The translations under genes and the position numbers were made by a program. From assembly GCF_945952055.1 (NCBI RefSeq), contig NZ_CAMFHB010000009.1, positions 104,922 to 168,921 of the forward strand: a stretch of 64,000 bases of DNA. The letters run 5' to 3'. Each line of letters starts with the position of its first letter. Positions within the stretch are counted from its first letter, which is position 1. Shown here in pieces: positions 44,911-52,373 of this stretch. The notes below the pieces were generated by a model. It was not told the origin of the DNA, made no database searches, and worked only from the letters and a program-made list of their open reading frames with translations. The DNA comes from an uncultured Alsobacter sp. (GTDB taxonomy: Bacteria > Pseudomonadota > Alphaproteobacteria > Rhizobiales > Beijerinckiaceae).

Positions 44911-45803
44911 TGAGTTTCGCAGCCTACCAGCCGCTCCTGGACTTCTTCCTGCTGAGCCTCGGCTTCGCCTACAGCCAGCAGGTCGTGCTGCGGGCCGGCG
45001 TCTTCTCCATCGCCACGCCGGCCTTCGCCGCGCTCGGCGGCTACTGCTCGGCCATCCTCGTGCAGCGCTACGGCGCGCCGGCCATTCCGTCCGTGCTGCT
45101 GGCGCTGGTGATCGGCGGCGTGGCGGGCTTCCTGATCTCGATCCCGCTGGCGCGCCTGCGCGGCGTGTTCCAGGCCATCGCCACCCTGGCCCTCGTGCAG
45201 ATCGTGGTCTCGCTCGCCTATTATCTCGAGCCGCTGACCGGCGGGGCGACGGGCATCCACAACATCCCCAAGCTGGTCAACACCTGGCACCTGCTCGCGG
45301 TGGTCGCGGTGGTGATCTGGTTCATGTATGTCCTGAGCCGGTCGGGCGTGGGGCGGGCCTTCGACGTGCTGCGCCAGGACGAGATGGTCGGCGCCACGCT
45401 GGGCGTCTCCATCGCGCGCTACCATGCGCTCGCCTTCATCATCAGCGGCGCGCTCGGCGGCCTCTTCGGGGGGCTGCAGAGCCTCTACGTCTTCACCATC
45501 GAGCCGGAGATGTTCGGCTTCGCCTTCCTGACGGCGGTACTCACCTACATCATCCTGGGCGGGCCGCGCTCGGTGCTCGGCCCCATCGTCGGCACGGCGG
45601 TGATGGTGGCCCTGCCGGAGATCTCCCGCCCGCTGGCCGAGCATCGCCAGTTCGTGCAGGGCGCTATCCTGATGGCCATGATCGTGTTCCTCCCGCACGG
45701 GCTCGTCGACGGGCTCGAGGTCGCCTGGCGCCAGCGCCAGGCCCGGCGGCTCGACAAGGAGGACCGCGAGAAGCGGAGGGCTCATGCTGTCGCTGGCCCT
45801 TGA
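44910..45803 (+). CDS. livM: Branched-chain amino-acid-type ABC permease LivM
   Basis: A 297-residue permease; GGPRSVLGPIVGTAVM and the late loop LRQDEMVGATLGVSIARYHALAFIISG are LivM features. The start shares one base with the livH stop. Its 3' end overlaps livG by 20 bases. Confidence 0.9.
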   Translation: MSFAAYQPLLDFFLLSLGFAYSQQVVLRAGVFSIATPAFAALGGYCSAILVQRYGAPAIPSVLLALVIGGVAGFLISIPLARLRGVFQAIATLALVQIVVSLAYYLEPLTGGATGIHNIPKLVNTWHLLAVVAVVIWFMYVLSRSGVGRAFDVLRQDEMVGATLGVSIARYHALAFIISGALGGLFGGLQSLYVFTIEPEMFGFAFLTAVLTYIILGGPRSVLGPIVGTAVMVALPEISRPLAEHRQFVQGAILMAMIVFLPHGLVDGLEVAWRQRQARRLDKEDREKRRAHAVAGP

Positions 45804-46542
45804 ACGAGTCTCCAAGAGCTTCGGCGGCGTGCAGGCCGTCTCGGACGTGAGCCTGGAGGTGACCCCCGGCCAGATCACCGGCCTCATCGGTCCCAATGGC
45901 GCCGGCAAGACGACCGTGGTGAACCTGATCACGGGCGTGCTCCGTCTGACCGAAGGCCGGATCCGGCTCGGCGACACGGACCTGACCGAGGCCAACGCCA
46001 GCACGGTGGCGCGGCTCGGCGTCTCCCGCACCTTCCAGAACATCCGCCTGCTCAAGGAGGCGAGCGTCCTCGACAACGTGATGATCGGGTTCCACCGGCA
46101 GGAGGAGACCGGGCTGGCGGCGCAGCTCGTCGGCCTGCCGTCGTCCTGGCGCGAGAGCCGCTCCCTGGTGAAGCGGGCGCAGGCGCTTCTGGAGCGCTTC
46201 GGCATGACCCGCTTCGCCCGGCACCCGGCGGGCGCCCTCTCCTATGGCCACCAGCGGCGCGTCGAAATGATCCGCGCCATCGCCAGCGGCCCGCGGGTGC
46301 TGCTGCTGGACGAGCCCGTGGCGGGCATGAACGACGTGGAGGCGGCGGAGCTCGGGCACATCTTCGAGGACGTGGCCAAGAGCGGCGTCGCGCTGCTGCT
46401 GATCGAGCACAACATCCGCTTCGTGAACGCGCTGTGCCGGCACGTCTACGTGCTCGACAGCGGCCGCCTCATCGCGCAGGGGACGCCCGGGCAGGTCATG
46501 CACGATCCCGGCGTCATCGCCGCCTATCTGGGGACGTCGTGA
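45784..46542 (+). CDS. livG: Branched-chain amino-acid-type ABC ATPase LivG
   Basis: A 252-residue ATPase with Walker A GPNGAGKTT near 38, the signature region LSYGHQRR, Walker B VLLLDEP and the LivG-specific C-terminal tail DPGVIAAYLGT. Together with LivF it drives the permease pair. Confidence 0.93.
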   Translation: MLSLALERVSKSFGGVQAVSDVSLEVTPGQITGLIGPNGAGKTTVVNLITGVLRLTEGRIRLGDTDLTEANASTVARLGVSRTFQNIRLLKEASVLDNVMIGFHRQEETGLAAQLVGLPSSWRESRSLVKRAQALLERFGMTRFARHPAGALSYGHQRRVEMIRAIASGPRVLLLDEPVAGMNDVEAAELGHIFEDVAKSGVALLLIEHNIRFVNALCRHVYVLDSGRLIAQGTPGQVMHDPGVIAAYLGTS

Positions 46543-47261
46543 TGCTCGCCATCCGGGACCTGCGCGCCGCCTATGACGGGATCGAGGCCCTGCGCGGCGT
46601 CTCGCTGGAGGTGCAGGCCGGCGCCATGGTGGCGCTGGTGGGCGCCAACGGGGCGGGCAAGTCGACGCTGCTGAACTGCCTGTCCGGGATCGTTCCTGCC
46701 GCGGCCGGCAGCGTGGTCTTCGAGGGCGAGGACATCACCCGCGTCAGCGCCCACAAGATCGCCCGGCGCGGCCTCCTGCACGTGCCGGAGGGCCGGCAGA
46801 TCCTGGTCGACCTCAGCGTCGAGGAGAACCTGCGCCTGGGCGCGCTCGCCGCGCGGCAGCGCGCCCGCCGCGAGACCATGGACACGGTCCTCGCGCTGTT
46901 CCCGATCCTCAAGGACAAGCTGCGCCAGCAGGCCGGCGCCCTCTCCGGCGGCCAGCAGCAGATGCTCGCCATCGGCCGCGCCCTGATGGGCGAGCCGCGC
47001 ATGCTGCTCCTCGACGAGCCGAGCCTCGGGCTCGCTCCCCTCGTCACCGACCAGGTCTTCGCGGCGCTGCGCACGCTCAACGCCGGCGGCCTCACGATCC
47101 TCCTGGTCGAACAGAACGCCCGCCGCGCCTTCCTTTCCACCTCCTGGGCCTACCTGCTCGACCAGGGCACCATCGCCAAGGACGGCCCCAGCGCGGCGCT
47201 GGCGCAGGACGCGGAGGTGATCGCGCGGTACCTCGGGCACCTGGCGGCGGGGGAGGGGTAG
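46542..47261 (+). CDS. livF: Branched-chain amino-acid-type ABC ATPase LivF
   Basis: A 239-residue ATPase with Walker A GANGAGKST, the LivF motif PEGRQILVDLSVEENL, signature LSGGQQQM and Walker B LLLDEPSLGLAP. The ATG shares one base with the livG stop. Last gene of the LivKHMGF importer. Confidence 0.93.
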   Translation: MLAIRDLRAAYDGIEALRGVSLEVQAGAMVALVGANGAGKSTLLNCLSGIVPAAAGSVVFEGEDITRVSAHKIARRGLLHVPEGRQILVDLSVEENLRLGALAARQRARRETMDTVLALFPILKDKLRQQAGALSGGQQQMLAIGRALMGEPRMLLLDEPSLGLAPLVTDQVFAALRTLNAGGLTILLVEQNARRAFLSTSWAYLLDQGTIAKDGPSAALAQDAEVIARYLGHLAAGEG

Positions 47262-47367
47262 AGCCGCCACGCCAGTCGGCATGAAGCGTACCCGCGTCGC
47301 GCTTGGCGGGAACCGACGGTTTCGCCGGAGGTTGGAGATGCTCCTGCAATGCTCAAGGAGCTTACTG

Positions 47368-47688
47368 ATGAGGCATCTCCTCGCCGCCGCACTTCTGACC
47401 GTCATGGCCGTTCCGGCCCTCGCGCAGACGACGGCGCCGGCCGCCAACCCCAATCCCAGCACGCCTGCGGTGACCACGCCCAACTCCGGCAACAATCCGG
47501 GGGCTCCCGCCGCGGGCGCCAACAGCTTCACCGAGGGGCAGGCCAAGTCCCGGATCGAGGCCGCGGGGTACACCGGGGTGACGGGGCTGATGAAGGACAA
47601 AGACGGCATCTGGCGCGGCCAGGCCACCAAGGCCGGCAAGTCCCAGGCCGTCAGCCTCGATTACCAGGGCAACGTCGTCCCCAAGTGA
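47368..47688 (+). CDS. Small periplasmic PepSY-like protein
   Basis: A 106-residue exported protein with signal peptide 1-19 (LLTVMAVPALA), an Asn/Pro/Ala/Thr-rich linker to about residue 58 and a small domain (FTEGQAKSRIEAAGYTGVTGLMKDKDGIWRGQA) of the PepSY type. ATG at 47368 has AAGGAG 7 bases upstream. Role is unknown. Confidence 0.78.
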   Translation: MRHLLAAALLTVMAVPALAQTTAPAANPNPSTPAVTTPNSGNNPGAPAAGANSFTEGQAKSRIEAAGYTGVTGLMKDKDGIWRGQATKAGKSQAVSLDYQGNVVPK

Positions 47689-47726
47689 GGACGCCCCACC
47701 CCAGTGACATTGAATAAGGAGCTATC

Positions 47727-48335
47727 ATGACGAAGACCGTTACCGCGATGTTCGACGACTACCAGTCCGGCGCTGCCGCCGTGCGTGCCCTCGAGACCGC
47801 CGGCGTTCCTGCGTCCGACATCAGCATTATCGCCAACAATGCCGACAACTGGCATACCGGTGCCGAGCGTACCTCCGAGGCGGCCGAGGATGCCGGCAAG
47901 GGCGCCGGCGTCGGAGCCGCGGTCGGTGGTGTCGGCGGCCTGCTGGCAGGGTTGGGCATGCTCGCGATCCCCGGCCTCGGTCCGATCGTGGCGGCCGGCT
48001 GGCTTGCCTCGACGGCGGCCGGTGCCGTCACGGGCGCGGTCGTCGGTGCCGCCGCCGGCGGCCTGGTCGGTAGCCTGACCGAAGCCGGCGTGCCGGAGCG
48101 CGACGCCCACGTCTATGCCGAGGGCGTCCGCCGTGGCGGAACGCTGGTCACCGCGAAGGTGCCGGATTCCATGGCCACCGAAGCCCAGGCGATTCTGCAG
48201 CGCAACCGCTCCGTCGACCTGACCCACCGCGCCGCGGCCTACCGCGAGAGCGGCTGGTCGTCGTTCGACGAGTCGGCCCCGGCCTACACGGCCGAGGAGG
48301 TCCAGCGCGAGCGCACCCGCTACATGACGCGCTGA
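47727..48335 (+). CDS. General stress protein 17M-like, glycine-zipper protein
   Basis: A 202-residue protein. The N-terminal YflT-like domain (VTAMFDDYQSGAAAVRALETAGVPASDISII) is followed by glycine-rich helices (GKGAGVGAAVGGVGGLLAGLGM; GAVTGAVVGAAAGGLVG) typical of stress-induced membrane-associated proteins, then a hydrophilic tail. It ends in a strong terminator and is the last native gene before the island. Confidence 0.82.
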   Translation: MTKTVTAMFDDYQSGAAAVRALETAGVPASDISIIANNADNWHTGAERTSEAAEDAGKGAGVGAAVGGVGGLLAGLGMLAIPGLGPIVAAGWLASTAAGAVTGAVVGAAAGGLVGSLTEAGVPERDAHVYAEGVRRGGTLVTAKVPDSMATEAQAILQRNRSVDLTHRAAAYRESGWSSFDESAPAYTAEEVQRERTRYMTR

Positions 48336-48357
48336 TTGCCCCTGCAGTGATGTCGTT

Positions 48358-48390
48358 CGCCGGCGGGTCGTCTTGGCCTGCCGGCGTTTT
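48358..48390 (+). terminator. Rho-independent terminator after stress-protein gene
   Basis: A 10-bp stem CGCCGGCGGG (48358-48367) / CCTGCCGGCG (48377-48386, one G-T pair) is followed by TTTT. It lies 23 bases after the stop codon. Confidence 0.85.
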
Positions 48391-48751
48391 CACATCCGGA
48401 TCGAGCTGGGTCCCCGATCAACGTCATCGATCGGCAGTCCCTCGCGCGATCGGGCGCGGGGCGAGGTCCCGAAAACGAAAACCCGAAGATTTTCAACGTT
48501 GAATGGCGGGCCGAAGACGAAGAAACGGAGAACTACACCTACGCTATAGCCCTCCAAAATTGAGGCGCAAGCGAATGGCTGGCCACGTCAAGCGCTGTGG
48601 CGGCGCGTGCCGTGGCAATGAAACTGCGGCTTGGTGCCGGTGCCGATCTGCATCAAGATCCGGTCAGCCCGCACACATCGACGTATTGTCGCGCTATCTT
48701 CTGCTATTTTCGCCGGCCAAAGGGGCCGTAGATTCAGGAACGGCGGACGAA
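48391..48751. other. Gene-free boundary region of the island
   Basis: About 360 bases with no convincing gene. Base composition drops within it (for example AAAACGAAAACCCGAAGATT near 48470), marking the transition from the native chromosome to the defense island. No tRNA gene or obvious direct-repeat attachment site was seen; the exact boundary is not resolved. Confidence 0.5.
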
Positions 48752-49507
48752 CTATCGCGCAGACTGATAGGCGGCGATCGCCGCTTCCTTGGCGTCGTTC
48801 AACGCCTGCAGCTCGTTCTGAAGCTTCCCGGTCGCGGTCGGGCCGGACAGCGTAATGATACCGATAATGGCAAAGCCGAAGTCGAGGCAGGCGCAGATGC
48901 CGCGGATCGTCTCGTGGTGGCCTGAGCCGTATAGGCTGGTGTAGGTGACGGCCACCATGCCGTCCGGTCGATCTTCGTTGATCGACACATGGCCGAAAAC
49001 GCCCTTCAGATTGGGGTGCGCGCCGTAGTCGATCGCGCCCTCGTAGGCCTCTTTGGCGAGCCTACCGATATCCGGAGCCTTATGGGCAAAACCCTTGATC
49101 GCCTTATCGAAGGTGAAGGCGTTGCGGCAAGCCTTCTTGTCGGCCTCGCTGCGGTGTCGGTTGCCCCAGACCTCGGAAAGGGCGGGCTGCTGCTCCATGA
49201 GGTAACCATAGCTTGCAGATTCGAGGGCGGTCCGCAGAAGTGGAAAAACCGCTGCCGGATGCCCGCTTAATGCCATGCGCGCCGCGCCGAGGAACATCTG
49301 GTAGGCGTTGAGGAAGAGGACGAAGGCGAAGGCCGACGTCGGCGATACGTGATCCCACACGTCGCGCCGAAAATAGGCGTCGTACTGCAACAGCGCCTTC
49401 AGCAAGGGGCTGTCGGCTGCCCGCAGCTCGTGCACGGTCTCCTCGGCCGCCGCCATGTATTGCACGAGCCCGTCGCCCAACTCGACCCGTGCTTTGCCTT
49501 CCTTCAT
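48752..49507 (-). CDS. Hypothetical protein coupled to CoiA-like nuclease
   Basis: A 251-residue, largely helical protein of no family I can name. Features are an amphipathic N-terminal helix pair, the stretch AVFPLLRTALESASYGYLMEQQPALSEVWGNRH, reminiscent of DUF5677-type proteins, and a hydrophobic segment ICACLDFGFAIIGIITLSG near the C-terminus. The start at 49507 overlaps the stop of the CoiA-like gene (ATGA), so the two are made together and probably act together, likely in defense. Confidence 0.65.
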   Translation of the reverse strand: MKEGKARVELGDGLVQYMAAAEETVHELRAADSPLLKALLQYDAYFRRDVWDHVSPTSAFAFVLFLNAYQMFLGAARMALSGHPAAVFPLLRTALESASYGYLMEQQPALSEVWGNRHRSEADKKACRNAFTFDKAIKGFAHKAPDIGRLAKEAYEGAIDYGAHPNLKGVFGHVSINEDRPDGMVAVTYTSLYGSGHHETIRGICACLDFGFAIIGIITLSGPTATGKLQNELQALNDAKEAAIAAYQSAR

Positions 49508-50211
49508 GCGCCGCCCGTCCACTGGACGGAGCGGATGAAGTCTTCCCGACTCCATCGAGTGAGCGCGTATTCGCCCTTTTTGAGGGGAATTCCGCCGGTT
49601 ACGCGCCGCGCAAGCTCGTCGCCGGCGAGGAAGAAAATGTGAGTTTCGCACTCAAGGAAAACATAGCCCGTCGCTCGTTTCCACTTCTCGATGAACTGTT
49701 TGCTACGGCCCATCCACTGCATGATCGCATAGCGGCGGCCATCGATCTCGACGGGCCGGGCTCCCCAATTCATTGAGGCCTTGAAGCTCCAGCCGGTGAA
49801 GCTCGACGGCCCGTCATGAACGTGGACGAGCCAATACATTCGGTGGCCCTGACGATAAAAGGCTTCGCGTGCCGCTCGTTCCTCCTCCGAAATCGGAGAG
49901 TATTGCAGCTCCAGAACGGCCGCGTGCGCGGTACCAGCGTTGCAAAGCACGTCGGCCCTGTGGCGCTCGCCGGTCGCTTGGTCGATCAGACCGACCTCGC
50001 GGCAGTTCTCGGGAAAGGCCTCTTTCCAGCCTAGATGCCAGGGGCCTTCCGGTTCGCTCCATGGATCGCAATCCCCGGCCTTGTGCCGCCAGTGCCTGAC
50101 ATTCTCGACCGGCATGACGGAGGTCAGCAACCCGCCGCAATCACGGCAGACCGTGCTTTCCCCTTTTGTGAGGGGGGCGCGCTTTATTCCGTCAATCCAA
50201 GCGTAAAGCAT
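49504..50211 (-). CDS. CoiA-like nuclease-fold protein
   Basis: A 235-residue protein resembling competence protein CoiA. An N-terminal C22-xx-C25 pair and the HWRH motif at 40-43 are followed by a PD-(D/E)xK-type core: GERHRAD87 and E101-L-Q103 (LELQYS). CoiA-like proteins are predicted nucleases found in mobile and defense settings. First gene of a two-gene minus-strand operon. Confidence 0.7.
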   Translation of the reverse strand: MLYAWIDGIKRAPLTKGESTVCRDCGGLLTSVMPVENVRHWRHKAGDCDPWSEPEGPWHLGWKEAFPENCREVGLIDQATGERHRADVLCNAGTAHAAVLELQYSPISEEERAAREAFYRQGHRMYWLVHVHDGPSSFTGWSFKASMNWGARPVEIDGRRYAIMQWMGRSKQFIEKWKRATGYVFLECETHIFFLAGDELARRVTGGIPLKKGEYALTRWSREDFIRSVQWTGGA

Positions 50212-50404
50212 CCATCCCCGCTACAGTGTTTTGGGCCTTTCAGGATCGGCCTCCCGGAAGCGCCGAGTCTAGTCGAATCTGATTTGAACATTAGCGTGAG
50301 GTCTTTCCGGGAGGCGAGGAAGGCAATTCCGTTTCTATAAAGACATAGCTTTATACGAGGCGGATGTCAGTGGCCGTAGTGTCCAAGATATTTTAGGATC
50401 GTAG

Positions 50405-51163
50405 ATGACGACAGGGAGGGAAGGTGTGGCAAGGAAAAGTGCTGTATCGAAGGCGATCTACACGCGCCACATCCGGCTTTACCGCTATCTCAACGACGCA
50501 TGGATATTTACGTCGCTGCTGCGACCGGAGTTGAAGACGCGCGCGGACAAGCTCCAGACTTCAAAGAGCAAGGCAAAAAAGCCCTATCCGGTACCGAAGC
50601 GCAAAGGCACGGTGACAAGCCGGCGCCGGGACGAGGATATCGGCTTGATCTTCTACGCCCAGCACGAGCGGGGCGTCTTTGAGACGAACATCGTCTCGAT
50701 GGTGTCGCGGGTCGAAGCCTTCATCCAGGACTGTATTGCGATCGCCGCGAGTACCTTTCCCGCCAAGCTATCGGTTCTGGCGGACAAGAGCGGTATTCCC
50801 CTCGACCTGTTCCTTGAGCACGAGGACCGGGATGACGTGATCCGCCGTTTCGTCGCGCTGAAGTGCGAGGGACTGATGTTTGGCAAACCGTCCGAATATC
50901 TCGACAAGGCGGCGAAGGTGCTGTCGATTGAGCTTGAGCCAGAAACAGTGCGCGCCTTCATCGAGATCAAGGCCTCACGGGATATCATCATCCACAACAG
51001 CGGGCTCATCAACAAGCTCTACGTCGAGAAGGCGGGCGAAAAGCGTCGGGGCGAGGCTGGGGAAGAACTGATCATTGACGATGCTTATTTCCGGCACGTC
51101 ATCGTAACACTAAAGGCGCTGGCCGGGGCCATCCAGTCGAAGACGGAAGCGGTCTACAAGTAG
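50405..51163 (+). CDS. HEPN-motif protein, predicted RNase-like
   Basis: A 252-residue protein. The lysine-rich N-terminus (RPELKTRADKLQTSKSKAKK) precedes a helical domain ending in R192-DIII-H197 (ASRDIIIHNSG), the R-x4-H signature of HEPN ribonucleases. The helical layout and tail (YFRHVIVTLKALAGAIQSK) fit the large helical HEPN groups. It lies between the CoiA-like operon and Hachiman on the plus strand, as an unassigned defense gene. No antitoxin-like partner is visible. Confidence 0.62.
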   Translation: MTTGREGVARKSAVSKAIYTRHIRLYRYLNDAWIFTSLLRPELKTRADKLQTSKSKAKKPYPVPKRKGTVTSRRRDEDIGLIFYAQHERGVFETNIVSMVSRVEAFIQDCIAIAASTFPAKLSVLADKSGIPLDLFLEHEDRDDVIRRFVALKCEGLMFGKPSEYLDKAAKVLSIELEPETVRAFIEIKASRDIIIHNSGLINKLYVEKAGEKRRGEAGEELIIDDAYFRHVIVTLKALAGAIQSKTEAVYK

Positions 51164-51350
51164 CTGCTCCGCTCCTGCGGCGTGACGCCTTTTTAGCGGC
51201 GGGTATCTCAGGATCAATGGGCGTCCGAGTTTAGAATAAAGCTGAGCGTGTTTGAATGGCGCGATCACGCGAACGGTTGGGCGACGTAGTTGCCGGTTGA
51301 AAAGCCCATAGATTCAAAGTTGGTGTTGACCTAACCTGCTTGAAAAGGGG

Positions 51351-52373
51351 GTGGACTTGGCTAGCAATGACGTAACAGCAGTCGAAGGGGAAACTGCGTG
51401 GGCGACGGACCAATTGGCTCTCGCTGCCGCGATGACTGCACTTCTGAAGGACCACGCGGGCCTCGGTATCCGCCTGAAGGAGGTCCCGTTCGACTGGACG
51501 TCTGGGATGCACCGGCTCACAGGTAGCTTCCACTACATCACCTTCGCTGATGGCGTTCCCACGGTTCAGGAATTTGTCGAGTACCTTTATGACTGCCTGA
51601 TCCCGTACTGCCTGCCAAAGAGCAAGGTCCGGGATGCGCTACAGGGGATCGACCCCGTTCTCGATTATCACCGCATCGTCAGACTTGGCGACGATGCGAA
51701 GAGCTTGTTTATCAAGGCGAAGAATCAACTCGAGTCTGGTGGAGAGCCGGGAGAGCTAATCCTCTATGCTTTGCTGGAATGGGTGCTAAAGGCACCGCGT
51801 CTGGTCTCGAAGATGTACTTGAAGACTAATAGCAACATGCCCGTTCACGGCACGGATGGCATTCATCTTGGCTACGACGAAGCCAAGGATGTTCTGACCA
51901 TCTATTTTGGCGAGTCTAAAATATACCAGAGCTTTTCGTCGGCGGCTGACGCTGCGTTCACCTCTATGGCCGAGCTCCTGGCGAATGCCGGTCAGATCTC
52001 TCGTGAGATTGAGATCCTGAACAACCTGTCCGACCTCAACAGCTTGGACCCGGCGTTTCGGGCGAAGATCGCGGACTATATCAACCCGTACTCCACGTCG
52101 AAGCTAACGCTGCAAAAGCGTATCGTTCACGCATGCCTGCTTGGCTTTGAGTATGCCGCTTACAACCGCATCCTTGATCTTGAACCCGACAAAGTCGCAT
52201 CGGCATTCGAGGAAAAGTACAAGAAGAGGATCGGCAGCGCCTGCCGCGTGATCGAGCGCCACTACGGCAAGCGCCTGCCGGTAACCACGAACCTGCATCT
52301 CTTCCTTCTGCCGTTCCCGTCCCTAAAGATCTTCAGGGCGGCCTTCTATGAGAAGCTCGGAGTGGCGGCATGA
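51351..52373 (+). CDS. hamA: Hachiman defense nuclease HamA (DUF1837)
   Basis: A 340-residue protein with the DUF1837/HamA signature. Residues 135-190 hold the PD-(D/E)xK core: E143 in LLEWVLKAPRLVSKMYLKT, MPVHGTDGIH with D169, and GESK with E188 and K190. GTG at 51351 or TTG at 51357 is the start; AAGGGG lies just before both. HamA is held inactive by HamB and cleaves DNA when HamB is triggered. The stop overlaps hamB (ATGA). Confidence 0.9.
   Translation: MDLASNDVTAVEGETAWATDQLALAAAMTALLKDHAGLGIRLKEVPFDWTSGMHRLTGSFHYITFADGVPTVQEFVEYLYDCLIPYCLPKSKVRDALQGIDPVLDYHRIVRLGDDAKSLFIKAKNQLESGGEPGELILYALLEWVLKAPRLVSKMYLKTNSNMPVHGTDGIHLGYDEAKDVLTIYFGESKIYQSFSSAADAAFTSMAELLANAGQISREIEILNNLSDLNSLDPAFRAKIADYINPYSTSKLTLQKRIVHACLLGFEYAAYNRILDLEPDKVASAFEEKYKKRIGSACRVIERHYGKRLPVTTNLHLFLLPFPSLKIFRAAFYEKLGVAA

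Noticed and set aside
48391..48751. tRNA gene or direct-repeat att site at the island's left end
   Set aside because: No cloverleaf or clear repeated att core was found in this window; the other end of the element lies outside.
51179..51195. Terminator after the HEPN-motif gene
   Set aside because: The stem GGCG/CGCC is only four pairs with a three-base loop, too weak to call despite the T-run.
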